This document shows, one piece after another, positions 35,661 through 44,951 of a stretch of DNA of 64,000 bases. The notes beneath the pieces are model-generated. The model made no database searches. It saw nothing but the letters and a program-made list of their open reading frames with translations, and was not told the DNA's origin. A program made the position numbers and the translations under genes. Numbering within the stretch: position 1 is the stretch's first letter; every line of letters starts with the position of its first letter. Origin of the DNA: Funiculus sociatus GB2-C1 (GTDB lineage: Bacteria > Cyanobacteriota > Cyanobacteriia > Cyanobacteriales > FACHB-T130); NCBI RefSeq assembly GCF_039962115.1, contig NZ_JAMPKJ010000003.1, positions 118,586-182,585 of the forward strand, given 5' to 3'.

Positions 35661-35700
35661 AAAGCTCGACTTATGCAACGTTTCCTAAGTCGAGCCTTTT
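35661..35700 (+). terminator. Intrinsic terminator of the STAS gene
   Basis: GCTCGACTTA and TAAGTCGAGC with a 12-base loop, flanked by AAAA and CCTTTT. It lies 13 bases past the STAS stop codon and may also act on the opposing pentapeptide transcript. Confidence 0.8.
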
Positions 35701-35724
35701 GGTGATAATTTTCTGGTCTTTGCC

Positions 35725-35787
35725 CTACGCTATGACAATTATTTTTTCTTGCAGGTCAGCGATCGCTTCTTCAAATTTTTCCCCCTC
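35725..35787 (-). pseudogene. Remnant of a C-terminal domain lost from the neighbouring pentapeptide gene
   Basis: In a different frame just past the pentapeptide stop, the minus strand reads EGEKFEEAIADLQEKIIVIA and stops. The related protein at 36899-38104 ends YPSLSQAIADLKEKIIAPAQ. The DNA also matches closely around the shared CAGGTCAGCGATCGCTT. The intervening domain of about 120 residues is missing here, which points to an internal deletion. Confidence 0.75.
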
Positions 35788-36532
35788 AAGCAACTTCCAG
35801 ATTGTCTACTGTGACTGTAGGGTTATCAAGAACAGCGATCGCCAAATTCAACTGCTTCACTCCCTTGAGGTTCAATTCTGATGTAAAAATCCGATCAACT
35901 GTACAACCCTCAAAGTTTGCCTTCTCCAAGTTTGTCCGAATCATCTGAGCCTCGTTCAGGTTTGCCCATCTCAGGTCTGCCTTGCTGAGGTCTGACACGC
36001 TAACAACTGCCCGTCTCAGGTTTGCCCATCTCAGGTCTGCCCCACGCAGGTTTACCTCAGAAAGTTGTGCATCACTGAGATTGGCTCCACTCAGGTTTGC
36101 CTTTCTCAGGTTGGCAGAGGTGAATTTTACCTCGCTGAAGTTTGCTTGGCACAGAACTGCATTACAGAGGTTTGCCCCACTCAGGTTTGCTCCACTCAGG
36201 TCTGCCCATCTCAAGTCTGCGCCGCTCAAGTCTGCGCCGCTCAAATCTGCGCCGCTCAAGTTGGCAGAGGTGAGATTTGCGCCTCTAAGATTAGTCGAGG
36301 CGAGGTCTACGCCACTCAGATTGGCTTGGCTAAGGTTAGCTCGTCTGAGGTTGGCATTTCTCAGGTTTGGTTGGAGCTGAGGATGCTCTTTTCTTGTCTG
36401 ATTCCAGGTTTCTACTCCAAAATTTAGCAAATCCAACTGCTGGTTGGCTGCACCTTTAAACCGGGTTGCGATCGCAATAATTGTGGGATTATTTTTTATA
36501 TCTATTTTGCTTTTCATTATATAATTTTCCAT
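35786..36532 (-). CDS. Pentapeptide-repeat protein, C-terminally truncated paralogue
   Basis: 248 aa from the ATG at 36532, which has AAGGA at a good distance; the frame extends upstream to 36646 without support. Residues about 60-225 are A(D/N)Lxx pentapeptide repeats (ANLRGANLTSANLSGADLSG type) that fold into a right-handed quadrilateral beta-helix. The protein stops right after TVDNLEVA, exactly where its relative at 36899-38104 continues into a second domain. It may still bind partners through the helix, but its effector domain is gone. Confidence 0.82.
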   Translation of the reverse strand: MENYIMKSKIDIKNNPTIIAIATRFKGAANQQLDLLNFGVETWNQTRKEHPQLQPNLRNANLRRANLSQANLSGVDLASTNLRGANLTSANLSGADLSGADLSGADLRWADLSGANLSGANLCNAVLCQANFSEVKFTSANLRKANLSGANLSDAQLSEVNLRGADLRWANLRRAVVSVSDLSKADLRWANLNEAQMIRTNLEKANFEGCTVDRIFTSELNLKGVKQLNLAIAVLDNPTVTVDNLEVA

Positions 36533-36898
36533 TTTTTCCTTACCAATCTCAATTATTTGAACAAAGCTTCCGGATAATTTCACCTTATCGCGATCGCAAT
36601 TTTTCATCCCTTCAAAGCAATTTAGCTTTTCTACTCTTGGAGTCAATTGATTAACTTAACTAAAAGCGTTATTTGCTTCTAGACCTTACTTTCTATATCT
36701 TAAGGAATATATTTGATGTTTAAAAACATTTAGATTAACGTTCACTTAATCTTTAAATTACTGGCGTTTATCTGAGGAAGTAGTAAAGATTAAAAAGCGG
36801 TGTTGGACAATTAGGTAGCTATCAAGCAAAATTTTTATTAATGCACAACACTAAAACTGTCTGTATTCTAAGCTACAAAACTCTAAATAAACGCTATT
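36533..36898. other. AT-rich spacer between the two pentapeptide genes
   Basis: 366 bases with no open frame or strong hairpin that I can support. It must contain the promoter of the downstream (36532) gene. Confidence 0.5.
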
Positions 36899-38104
36899 CT
36901 AATACCCGCCCCGTAACTCCTGTGCCTTAGCTTGGGCTGGGGCAATGATTTTTTCTTTCAGGTCAGCGATCGCTTGGCTTAGACTCGGATACTGGTAAGT
37001 TGGGAGCATCCAAGGATATTCGTGCAAATCATCCGATATAGCTAAGTGAGTGGTATCAACTTGCACTAACGGTTGCACTGGGACTTCAGAGATACCTTGG
37101 AGGATTTTCAGTAATTCCTGGGGGATGTGAGGAGCGTCTGTGAAATCGGCAATGATAAACTTCACCATTCCCGCCACGGTAGAGATTGATTCCTTGAGTT
37201 CGGGCGTTGTTGATTTTTCTAACTCAACCGACATGGGCAAATAGTCATGTTGACGAAGAGCATCCCGAATTTCCTCTAGTAATACAAGGCGATCGCTACT
37301 TTGAAAGCAGCCCAGGATCAGCACAATGTTGGAGTGAATAGAATTAAAAACCTCGCGGACTTTCTGGTGATTTAGCAGAAAGTAAATAAACTGAGCCACT
37401 TCCAGATTATCCACCGCGATCGCGCCTTCCCCTGGAGGAGCTACGCTGAGGTTTAACTGGTTGGCTGCTTCCAGATTCAACCCCCAAGAAGAAATACCAT
37501 AAATTAAACAACCTGCAAGATTCGCCTGCTCAAAGTTAGTCTTGAGCAACCTTGCTCCCATCAAGTTTGCCTCACCCAGATCGGCTCCAGAGAGATCCGC
37601 ACCTTGTAAATCTGCACCAATGAGAATCGCGCCCCGCAAATCCGCCCCGATCAGGTTAGCGCCGATTAGGTTTGCTCCCCGCATATCCACCTCACTCAGA
37701 TTTGCCCCGATTGCGATCGCCCCGGATAAATCTGCTTTGCCCAGATATACCCAGTGAAGATCGGCTCCATCCAGGTTCACCCTACTCAGGTTTGCTTCTA
37801 ACAGGTAAGCCTCGCTGAGGTTTACTTCACTCAGATCCGCCTCAGACAAATCTGCTTTACTCAGGTATGCCCCACTCAAGTTAGCGCCCCTGAGGTCGGC
37901 TTGAGACAGAGATGCCCCCATTAGGTTCACTCCGCTCAAATCTACGCCACTCAGAGCTGCCTTCATCAGGTTTACCCCGCCCAAATCTTCCTGGCTCAGA
38001 TCGGCTCCGCTGAGGTCTGGCGGTATTCCTGGACTCAAAGAGCGCCACTTATTCCAAGCTTCTACTCCTTGCTTTAGCAGAGCCAGTTGTTGCTCGTTTG
38101 CCAT
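36899..38104 (-). CDS. Pentapeptide-repeat protein with C-terminal TIR-like alpha/beta domain
   Basis: 401 aa from the ATG at 38104, which has GGAG upstream; the frame is open further to 38194. Residues about 25-225 are pentapeptide repeats (ANLSGAYLSKADLSEADLSE type). After VDNLEVAQFIYFLLN comes an alpha/beta domain with VLILGCFQSSDRLVLLEEIR, KFIIADFTDA and a C-terminal YPWMLPTYQYPSLSQAIADL. I recall this domain attached to pentapeptide or WD40 arrays in many cyanobacteria. It resembles TIR or nucleotide-processing folds, but enzymatic activity is not shown. The truncated paralogue lies downstream. Confidence 0.85.
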   Translation of the reverse strand: MANEQQLALLKQGVEAWNKWRSLSPGIPPDLSGADLSQEDLGGVNLMKAALSGVDLSGVNLMGASLSQADLRGANLSGAYLSKADLSEADLSEVNLSEAYLLEANLSRVNLDGADLHWVYLGKADLSGAIAIGANLSEVDMRGANLIGANLIGADLRGAILIGADLQGADLSGADLGEANLMGARLLKTNFEQANLAGCLIYGISSWGLNLEAANQLNLSVAPPGEGAIAVDNLEVAQFIYFLLNHQKVREVFNSIHSNIVLILGCFQSSDRLVLLEEIRDALRQHDYLPMSVELEKSTTPELKESISTVAGMVKFIIADFTDAPHIPQELLKILQGISEVPVQPLVQVDTTHLAISDDLHEYPWMLPTYQYPSLSQAIADLKEKIIAPAQAKAQELRGGY

Positions 38105-38464
38105 GCAGCTCCACGCCCCTTTCTTTTGGCAGATGCCATTACTGGCCTTTGGTACGATGTCTTGGCGCTTACTTCCTAGTAGGGATGCACCCAAGCCATA
38201 GAGATTGACTGTGATTTTTTGGGAAAGCTATATAAGACAGCCAGACTACTCAAACTACCACTTTCTAAATAAGTATGCTCTTAGGTTTATTTTTGTTTGA
38301 ATAGATTAAGAAGTATTTCTTTGTGGAGTAGATTCCCCCGCACAGAATTTCTAGTCTATCAAAAGCCTTAATTTTAAACCAGCTGAGGAATAGTTGTGTT
38401 TATCACTGAGGATTTTGGTGTTCGCCTATACCAGCTAGTTTGAAACCACTATAGGAGCGATCGC

Positions 38465-39970
38465 TTGCAAGCCCCAATTGAAAACGTATCTCCTCCAAAT
38501 TTAGAGGTTCTAGAAACCACCACAGAACTTGGGGTGGTTTCTCCCCAATCGCCAGCGAAAATTTCCAAAGATGCCATTCGGTCTAGTCTGAAGGCATCTG
38601 CCTGGGATGCCGTATTTGCTGCCATCTTTGGCAACATTACTGGCGGTGTCTTACTGAGTAATTTCTTGCTCCAACTGGGTGCTGGCCCAATGGAGATTGG
38701 TATGCTGTCCTCAGTTCCTATGTTGGTGAATTTGCTGCAACCGGTGGGAGCATATCTGTCAGAGCAAACCACCAGCCGCTACTGGTATAACGTCTGGATT
38801 TACGGACTATCACGGCTGCTGTGGCTGATTTTAGTATTGGCGATTGGGTGGAAAAGCTGGCACCACACCGATTTGCACACATTAGTCGGCTTGACATTGG
38901 GGATAGTCTTGGCAACCAATGTTGTTGGAGCCTTGGGAAGTGCGAACTGGATGAGTTGGATGGCGGTGTTGGTTCCCGAAAGGTTGCGGGGGCGCTATTT
39001 CGGCATTCGCAATAGTGCCACCAGCTTGACTACGCTGCTAGGCATACCCCTGCTGGGTCTAGCAGTGTCTGCTTGGCCTAGTGGGACGATTCAGGGTTAC
39101 GCTGTGGTCTTAGTGCTGGGGGTAGTCATGGGGCTAATTAGTCTCGTCTGTCAGTTTTTCATGGCGGATGTGAACCCCCGGATGCAGTTCGCAGCAGCAG
39201 AGGAGAGTAGGGAAGTGGGAGAAGTTCCCCCCCTCACCCCATCACCTCAGCACCCCCTCTCTTTATCTCGCTTTGAGCCTAATTTCTTGAGGTTTTTGCT
39301 GTACTTTGGCTTTTGGGCATTTGCAGTCAATATCTGCACTCCCTTCTTTGGTCTCTACCTGCTGGACAATCTGGATATAGGTGTCACCTGGGTAACTTTC
39401 TATAGCAGCTTAACGTCCGCCGCTACCTTAGTGATGATGGTGGTGTGGGGCAAACTGGCAGACCGGATGGGGAATCGTCCGTTGCTGGTATTTGTCGGAA
39501 TACTGGTAGCGGTGACACCTTTATTCTGGCTGGGACTTGGGGCTGACCCGATTTCTGTTTGGATTTGGTTCCCGCTTTTACACTTGGTGATGGGTGGGAC
39601 TTGGGCAGCCATTGACTTGTGCAGCAACAATCTGCAAATGTCAGTGGCATCGGGGCGCAATCAGTCTACTTACTTTGCGATCGCTGCTGCTGTTGCTGGG
39701 GTCTGTGGTGCTTTGGGAACGACTACTGGCGGCTTTCTGGCTTCTCAAGCCAATTTTGGGGGTTTGCAAGCAGTGTTTGCCCTCTCAGCTGCCTTGCGGC
39801 TAATTGCTTTATTAGCTTTGTTCTTTGTGCAAGAAAAGCGTTCTACGCCACTATTGCAAGTGATGCGATCGCTTGTTCCCTTAAAACCTCAACTGCTCCC
39901 AGTTCCATTAGTTGTACCAGGAGTAGAACAATCCCAGTTAAACCCTGAGCCAGTTGAAGTTCCCGAATAA
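38465..39970 (+). CDS. Major facilitator superfamily transporter
   Basis: 501 aa with about 12 hydrophobic segments. The loop between helices 2 and 3 reads SEQTTSRYWYNVWIYGLSRL, and RLRGRYFGIRNSATSLTTLL and WGKLADRMGNRPLLVF are further MFS-type loops. The central loop (residues about 255-270) has a low-complexity proline-rich stretch, PPLTPSPQHPLSLSRFE. The start is the TTG at 38465 with AGGAG upstream; no ATG precedes the conserved part. The substrate is unknown. The protein lacks a recognisable antibiotic-efflux motif C. Confidence 0.88.
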   Translation: MQAPIENVSPPNLEVLETTTELGVVSPQSPAKISKDAIRSSLKASAWDAVFAAIFGNITGGVLLSNFLLQLGAGPMEIGMLSSVPMLVNLLQPVGAYLSEQTTSRYWYNVWIYGLSRLLWLILVLAIGWKSWHHTDLHTLVGLTLGIVLATNVVGALGSANWMSWMAVLVPERLRGRYFGIRNSATSLTTLLGIPLLGLAVSAWPSGTIQGYAVVLVLGVVMGLISLVCQFFMADVNPRMQFAAAEESREVGEVPPLTPSPQHPLSLSRFEPNFLRFLLYFGFWAFAVNICTPFFGLYLLDNLDIGVTWVTFYSSLTSAATLVMMVVWGKLADRMGNRPLLVFVGILVAVTPLFWLGLGADPISVWIWFPLLHLVMGGTWAAIDLCSNNLQMSVASGRNQSTYFAIAAAVAGVCGALGTTTGGFLASQANFGGLQAVFALSAALRLIALLALFFVQEKRSTPLLQVMRSLVPLKPQLLPVPLVVPGVEQSQLNPEPVEVPE

Positions 39971-40037
39971 ATTGGCTAATAGCTAATATATTAGCCATTA
40001 GCTATTAAACTTATATTTTCTAGGGTTAGGAAAATAC

Positions 40038-40265
40038 TTATTGATCAGATTTATCAGATTGTGCAACTAATTTTTTCAAACGAAGATATGCCTCTTCTGG
40101 TGTGAGAGGTTCAGATTCTATCTCGTTAGGGATGTAAAATTGTCTGCTATCTGGAAAGTAACGTACAACAAAACTAGGGATAAGTCCTAACTTCATAGCC
40201 TTATTACCCAGCGCTTCGGCTGTGTCTGAAAGGCTTGATTCGTCATGGAACTGATACTCGCTCAT
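40038..40265 (-). CDS. Small conserved protein of unknown function
   Basis: 75 aa, acidic, soluble: SLSDTAEALGNKAMKLGLIP, FVVRYFPDSRQFYIPNEIE and TPEEAYLRLKKLVAQSDK. A ribosome site (AAAGGG) precedes the ATG. The central YFPDSRQFYI part looks like a short beta-hairpin. No family is recognised. Confidence 0.6.
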   Translation of the reverse strand: MSEYQFHDESSLSDTAEALGNKAMKLGLIPSFVVRYFPDSRQFYIPNEIESEPLTPEEAYLRLKKLVAQSDKSDQ

Positions 40266-40355
40266 ACCCTTTCGTCTCCACCATATCTGTAAAGCTTACA
40301 CTCTTGTGGGGGCAACCGTCTTCAGAAATAGTGCTACAAGCCCACTCCACAAAAG

Positions 40356-40904
40356 TTACCGTTGAAAATTGGCTTTACAAACGCCCAACATCCGCTGGTC
40401 GTTATTGCTAAGGTTGGTAATTCGCTCATATCCGTGGAGTTGTAAGCTACCGTCAGTTTGCAAGCCGCTACTTGAGGCCACAGGAGATGGTTGTTGAAGG
40501 GCAATTGAGTAGGGATTTGTTGTTTGGTCGTAAGGATCTACAACGGTCAAATTCATTTTCTGTGCTGCAACCGTGCCGGAAAAACAACTAAATTCTGAAG
40601 AGGGCATATACAATGCACCAACTACTTTTCCCTGACGCGCTTCAAACACCATATACTCTTGACCAATTTGTTCCGGCTCTTGGGAACTACCATATAGGTA
40701 GATTCCATCAGGAACTCGCTTGGTTGGTGAAATAGTTGCTTGTGCAGTTAGTGACGGCGAACTAAGTTCGGCTGCTGGCAAAAGTGGGGCTAGTGTCTCC
40801 AAAGCAGCGGCGCTGGTTGCCATGCCTACTGTTAGAAGTAATCCCAAAGCAGGCACTTCAAAATGACGCTGTTGAAAAAATCGATCGAAGAATTTGTTTA
40901 GCAC
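40356..40904 (-). CDS. Exported protein of unknown function
   Basis: 182 aa. An N-terminal hydrophobic segment (VPALGLLLTVGMATSAAALE) gives a signal peptide. The mature part has TKRVPDGIYLYGSSQEPEQI, EYMVFEARQGKVVGALYMPS and SEFSCFSGTV, a pattern I know from conserved cyanobacterial exported proteins of unknown function. The two cysteines (in FSCFSG and GVCKANF) could form a disulphide. Confidence 0.75.
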   Translation of the reverse strand: MLNKFFDRFFQQRHFEVPALGLLLTVGMATSAAALETLAPLLPAAELSSPSLTAQATISPTKRVPDGIYLYGSSQEPEQIGQEYMVFEARQGKVVGALYMPSSEFSCFSGTVAAQKMNLTVVDPYDQTTNPYSIALQQPSPVASSSGLQTDGSLQLHGYERITNLSNNDQRMLGVCKANFQR

Positions 40905-41407
40905 CGTAGTATCCCCTTAGCAATTAAGAGTAGACACACTCAAGACCCTAATTAAAAAATAGCTAATAATTGAGGTTGAATGCTTCACTCAAATGGGTGA
41001 AAGACTTCTCACCCTATAGGAGTTTTTGTTAAGTCAAGCGACGTCTTAAGGACAATTTTTCCTACAGGAGATTGCCCCTGAAGTCTAGAAGACTGATTTC
41101 TACTCCCTTGATTCAGCCGTTCCATTAGCTTTCCTACATGCGTCAGCGTGGGCTTGTCTCTTAACTAATTGTTGACTTCATCGGCACCAGCCTGAATTAC
41201 GCAAATATTTTAGGAAACTTTACAAGAGTAGGAGCGCGGGCAATCCCCACCGACTGAATCCTGAAGGACAGAGGGGACGAGATGTTTAACCAGATATGGA
41301 CAAAAAAGCCAAATTAGTAATAAACCCGCCCCTACTAAGCTGTGGGGGCGGGTTTATTGGATATAACTGCCAGAACCGGGAATCATTGGTTAATCCCGCT
41401 CCTACAG
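40905..41407. other. 503-base spacer without a gene
   Basis: It contains the hairpin at 41319-41358 and nothing else that I can name. A stretch near 41030-41095 is GC-richer and repetitive in feel, but no RNA family was recognised. The divergent 40904 gene should have its promoter here. Confidence 0.45.
41319..41358. terminator. 17-bp-arm hairpin behind the sigma factor gene
   Basis: AATAAACCCGCCCCTAC and GTGGGGGCGGGTTTATT with one mismatch and a 6-base loop. It lies about 50 bases past the sigma factor stop codon on the minus strand. It may terminate that transcript. Confidence 0.6.
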
Positions 41408-42397
41408 TTAACTAGCGGCGATGTATTCTCGGACATTAGCTTGACGACGGCGCAGATGTGCCAGGGCTTGGTGTTCGAGTTGGCGTACCCGTTCACGGCT
41501 GAGGTTCAGTCTCTCGCCTACTTTCGCTAGAGAAAGCTCGTTGCCATCGTCTAAGCCAAAGCGGAGGGTTAAGACTTCTCGTTGCTGCGGTGTCAATTCT
41601 GCTAAGAGAGAGTCTAGGTCTTGCCGCAGGGATTCCTGGGTCATGTAATGATCGGGAGTGGGGCCGTCATCTTCTAGAAGGTCTTGCAGTTCGGTATCTT
41701 GGTTATCACCGACGCGGACATCCAGAGAAATTGGTTGACGGGCGATATTCAGGTACTCGCGGATCAAAGCGGGTTCTAATTCCAACGCTTCGGCAATTTC
41801 ACCGGGGGTAGCGCTGCGACCCAGTTTTTGAGCCAGTTCCCGTTGTACTCGCTTAATTTTGTTCAGCTTCTCGGTAATATGGATGGGTAAGCGAATAGCT
41901 CTGGCTTGTTGAGCGATCGCGCGAGTAATCGCTTGGCGAATCCACCAGTAAGCGTAGGTAGAGAATTTGTAACCGCGCATCGGGTCAAATTTCTCTACGC
42001 CCCGCTCTAAGCCTAACGTGCCTTCCTGAATTAAATCCAGAAATTCCATGTTACGCTTCTGGTATTTCTTGGCGATTGCTACCACTAGACGCAAGTTGGC
42101 TTCGATCATCTTGCGCTTGGCTCTCGTTCCCAGCTTTATTACTCTATCTAATTCAGCTTCACTCAGCTGCACATGATCTGCCCACTCTTGATGAGTTGGT
42201 TCGCGCTGCAATGTTTCTGCCAAAGCGTCTTTAGCTTCAAGCAACGCCATCATTTGCTGCACCTGCTTACCATAGACAATTTCTTGCTCGTGGGTCAGCA
42301 GGGGTACGCGCCCAATCTCATGCAGATATGTGCGAACCATATCAGCTGTAAACATGGGTTGTTTAGTCGTCTTTTTTTGGGTGTTGGCAATTGGCAT
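41408..42397 (-). CDS. Group 2 RpoD-like sigma factor
   Basis: 329 aa. It is a sigma-70 factor of the non-essential cyanobacterial group 2 (SigB to SigE type). Region 1.2 reads DMVRTYLHEIGRVPLLTHEQ. Region 2 includes EFLDLIQEGTLGL (core binding) and KFSTYAYWWIRQAITRAIAQ (-10 recognition). Region 4 ends with the helix-turn-helix SLAKVGERLNLSRERVRQLE. No region 1.1 acidic extension is present, as usual for this group. Targets include stress, dark or nitrogen responses depending on type; the type could not be decided here. The ATG at 42397 is preceded by a 530-base spacer, which suggests regulated transcription. Confidence 0.96.
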   Translation of the reverse strand: MPIANTQKKTTKQPMFTADMVRTYLHEIGRVPLLTHEQEIVYGKQVQQMMALLEAKDALAETLQREPTHQEWADHVQLSEAELDRVIKLGTRAKRKMIEANLRLVVAIAKKYQKRNMEFLDLIQEGTLGLERGVEKFDPMRGYKFSTYAYWWIRQAITRAIAQQARAIRLPIHITEKLNKIKRVQRELAQKLGRSATPGEIAEALELEPALIREYLNIARQPISLDVRVGDNQDTELQDLLEDDGPTPDHYMTQESLRQDLDSLLAELTPQQREVLTLRFGLDDGNELSLAKVGERLNLSRERVRQLEHQALAHLRRRQANVREYIAAS

Positions 42398-42927
42398 GAG
42401 TGAGTGGTGACTCCGTAAACAAGCAACAAATCTGTAGCAGGGGTTAAACTAAATAGGAGATTGCCAGCTGTTAAGATGAGAATAGCTAGGTCAATCTGCC
42501 AGACACATCCTGCGAAAGTTGTAAAGATAGCCTACCCATTTGAATAGGCTACCGTAACACATAAGGAACAATTCGTCAAATACTTCCGCTAGGGATACCT
42601 CTCAAGCTGGTATCTACCACTTATTAGCCACTCCTGATATGTAATCAAGGCTAAAGTCAAAGTCGGTATGAGTTTGTCTTACATTTCTATAATATCACTA
42701 ATGTTAGACGACGCTTGAGGGTGAAAGGTTCATCCGATAGGGTTAAAGTTGCCGCCACCACCAATTTTTTTACGCTGGAGTGAGGCGGGGTCTAGAAGGA
42801 TCTATCTCATACATATAATGATGACCGGAAAACCCTGAAACTGATACAAGTGTTCTTGTGGGATAACCGAACTGATTTTGGGAAGAAGTCCGTAGTTACC
42901 AGGTTAGGAATCTTCCCTGAGAACTGA
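42398..42927. other. 530-base spacer, probable regulated promoter of the sigma gene
   Basis: It lies between the sigma gene start and the HerA-like gene stop. No coding frame of note; a small minus-strand frame overlapping the ATPase end is a shadow. The sigma promoter must be here, but no consensus box is claimed. Confidence 0.4.
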
Positions 42928-44664
42928 CTAAAATCCAATATCAGCTTTAGCGGCTTCGGCGGCGGCGAACACTTCCTCATCCGACATTTCTTGCCAGCAA
43001 GTATCGCCAATTTCCCTGTAGAAGGTTTCATCATAAGGACGAGTCCTCACTACTACTGGCATGGGGACAGCGTGACCTAAAATTAAAGCTTGTTGCTTGG
43101 AATCCAGTTTGGCGAGAACGGAACGCAGACTCGCACCGCCAGAGACACCTGTGAAAATAGCATCGATGTCTTTTTCATCATTCAGCAAAGCGGTGATCCG
43201 GGTACCAATCTGAGACATCACCTCATTATCAATCCCAGACGGACGCTGGTCTACCACTAAGAGGGTGACAAAGTATTTTCGCATTTCGCGGGCGATGGTG
43301 CCAAAGATGGTACTTTGGACGATTGCTGGGTCAAGGAAGCGGTGTGCTTCTTCAATAGTGATTACTAACTGCTGCGGGCGATCGCTTGTATTTTTTGTCT
43401 GCAAAAACGTTTCAGCTTTGCGGACATAAGCTGCGTGAATGCGACGAGTAATCATATTCGTCACTAACATATAAGAAAGCATATCCGACTGGGAACCAAA
43501 TTCAATCACTACGTGTTTACCAGCATCGAGAGATTGCAAAATTTGATTTACGTAGTTGTGAGGACAAGCCGTTCGGAGATATTTTAAATTTTCTAAGCGC
43601 ATCAGTTTGCGCTGCAAGGACATAATCGAACCTTTATGGCCCTTCCTTTCCTCGCAGAACATCTGGATTTCCTCGTTGGTCATATTCAAAAGTTGGACAA
43701 TCCAAGAGTTGCCAAACTCGGCGTTTAGAATATTGGCGTTGTCTAAAGCAGCTTCCGAAAGACCTAACTCGTTCCGCACCAGAAAGATATCTTGAACTTC
43801 TATTTGGTCGTAGCTGAGGTAAAGTTCTTGCGCGTCGCGTACTCCTCGCCGCTTGGTAGATTGGGGGTCGAGAGTGTACATTTCTACCTGTCCGGGAAAT
43901 AACTGGCGCAAACCTTTTACAGTGCTGAATTGTTTGCCTTCGCGGACTGCTTCCCAGCCATATTCCGAGTGCATATCAAAAATTAAATTTACCGCTGCTT
44001 GCCTGCGGATGATGCCAGATAATAGTAGGCGGGTAAGAAAAGATTTGCCTGTGCCGGATTTACCAAAAACACCGTTGCTGCGTTCTACAAATCGGTCTAA
44101 ATCTATACAAACTGGTACTTCCATATCCAGTGGTTGACCGATGGCGAAGTTGCGACGGTGGGGGTCGTCTTCCCAACCGAAGACGGCACGAAAATCGCGT
44201 TCAGTGGCATCATAAACTTGACTAAAGTGGCTGGGAACTGTTTTAACTGGTAGCAACTCCATGTCGCCGCTAGTTTGCGCTTGAAATGATGCGATCGCGC
44301 TTCCTTTCTTGGTATTTGTATCAGCTACCACATAAGTTCCGCCAGATTCACTTGCATCTCTGGTCAGCATCAACATCGGTGTTAAATTGATGGTGCCATA
44401 GGTGCCACTTCCTGCCAAGACTGCTTGCAAAAAGGTGTCATCGGGACTGGGAGGATCGGCGACAATTCGCTGACTAGAAGTTCCCAAAGAAACGTCGGTA
44501 AGCATACAGAAGAAGTCTGAACGAACGCCTCTGACAACTAAGAATTTGCCTACCCGCATATCCTCAACAGAAACATCGGGATGCAGTTTTACTTCTAGTC
44601 CCTGACTGAGGGAACCTTGAACTACCGATCCTAATGGCTTGTCCATCATAGTTCGATCTGACAT
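42928..44664 (-). CDS. HerA-like ATPase (DUF87, FtsK/HerA superfamily)
   Basis: 578 aa. The N-terminal part (about 20-140) resembles a HAS-barrel. The Walker A box is GKSGTGKS (201-208) in NGVFGKSGTGKSFLTR; the acidic Walker B/arginine-finger region includes VITIEEAHRFLDP and the motif VDQRPSGID. HerA forms hexamers that translocate DNA, usually with the nuclease NurA. No nurA is adjacent here. Cyanobacterial members often lack it, so the role in DNA repair or defence is open. Start: ATG at 44664, though the internal Met at residue 7 (MDKPLGS) is also possible. Confidence 0.9.
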   Translation of the reverse strand: MSDRTMMDKPLGSVVQGSLSQGLEVKLHPDVSVEDMRVGKFLVVRGVRSDFFCMLTDVSLGTSSQRIVADPPSPDDTFLQAVLAGSGTYGTINLTPMLMLTRDASESGGTYVVADTNTKKGSAIASFQAQTSGDMELLPVKTVPSHFSQVYDATERDFRAVFGWEDDPHRRNFAIGQPLDMEVPVCIDLDRFVERSNGVFGKSGTGKSFLTRLLLSGIIRRQAAVNLIFDMHSEYGWEAVREGKQFSTVKGLRQLFPGQVEMYTLDPQSTKRRGVRDAQELYLSYDQIEVQDIFLVRNELGLSEAALDNANILNAEFGNSWIVQLLNMTNEEIQMFCEERKGHKGSIMSLQRKLMRLENLKYLRTACPHNYVNQILQSLDAGKHVVIEFGSQSDMLSYMLVTNMITRRIHAAYVRKAETFLQTKNTSDRPQQLVITIEEAHRFLDPAIVQSTIFGTIAREMRKYFVTLLVVDQRPSGIDNEVMSQIGTRITALLNDEKDIDAIFTGVSGGASLRSVLAKLDSKQQALILGHAVPMPVVVRTRPYDETFYREIGDTCWQEMSDEEVFAAAEAAKADIGF

Positions 44665-44710
44665 AAATGCTGTTGCTTAGGCTTCCAAAGTTTATCGTAC
44701 TTTTAGGTAA

Positions 44711-44815
44711 CTATAGCAGTCCTAAATGATTCGTGAAGGCGAGATCCCCGACTTCGTAAGAGAAGTCGGGGATCTCAAGGGTTGGCACCTCACAACTAAA
44801 ATAAGATTGCTATAG
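44711..44815. mobile_element. 105-bp MITE-like element with CTATAGCA ends
   Basis: It begins CTATAGCAGTCCTA and ends with the inverted TAAGATTGCTATAG. The centre holds a perfect inverted repeat, GAGATCCCCGACTTC with its complement and a six-base loop. Ends of this kind with AT-rich flanks are typical of IS630/Tc1-like derived MITEs. No transposase frame fits inside. Only one copy is in the window. Confidence 0.65.
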
Positions 44816-44951
44816 CTATTAGTTAAAAATAATTGTAGTTGGGTTTCATTCCTACGTTAACTAGGTGGGAAAAAAGTCATCAAAACAATTAGTAGGGTGA
44901 GCATTGCCCACCCTGTTTCTTAGATAATAGCGATCGCTATCCTATGATCTT

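Noticed and set aside
35982..36427. Long plus-strand frames opposite the pentapeptide-repeat gene
   Set aside because: They mirror the A(D/N)LxX repeat codons on the other strand (repetitive SAPLKSAP-like peptides) and have no start context; the minus-strand pentapeptide protein explains them.
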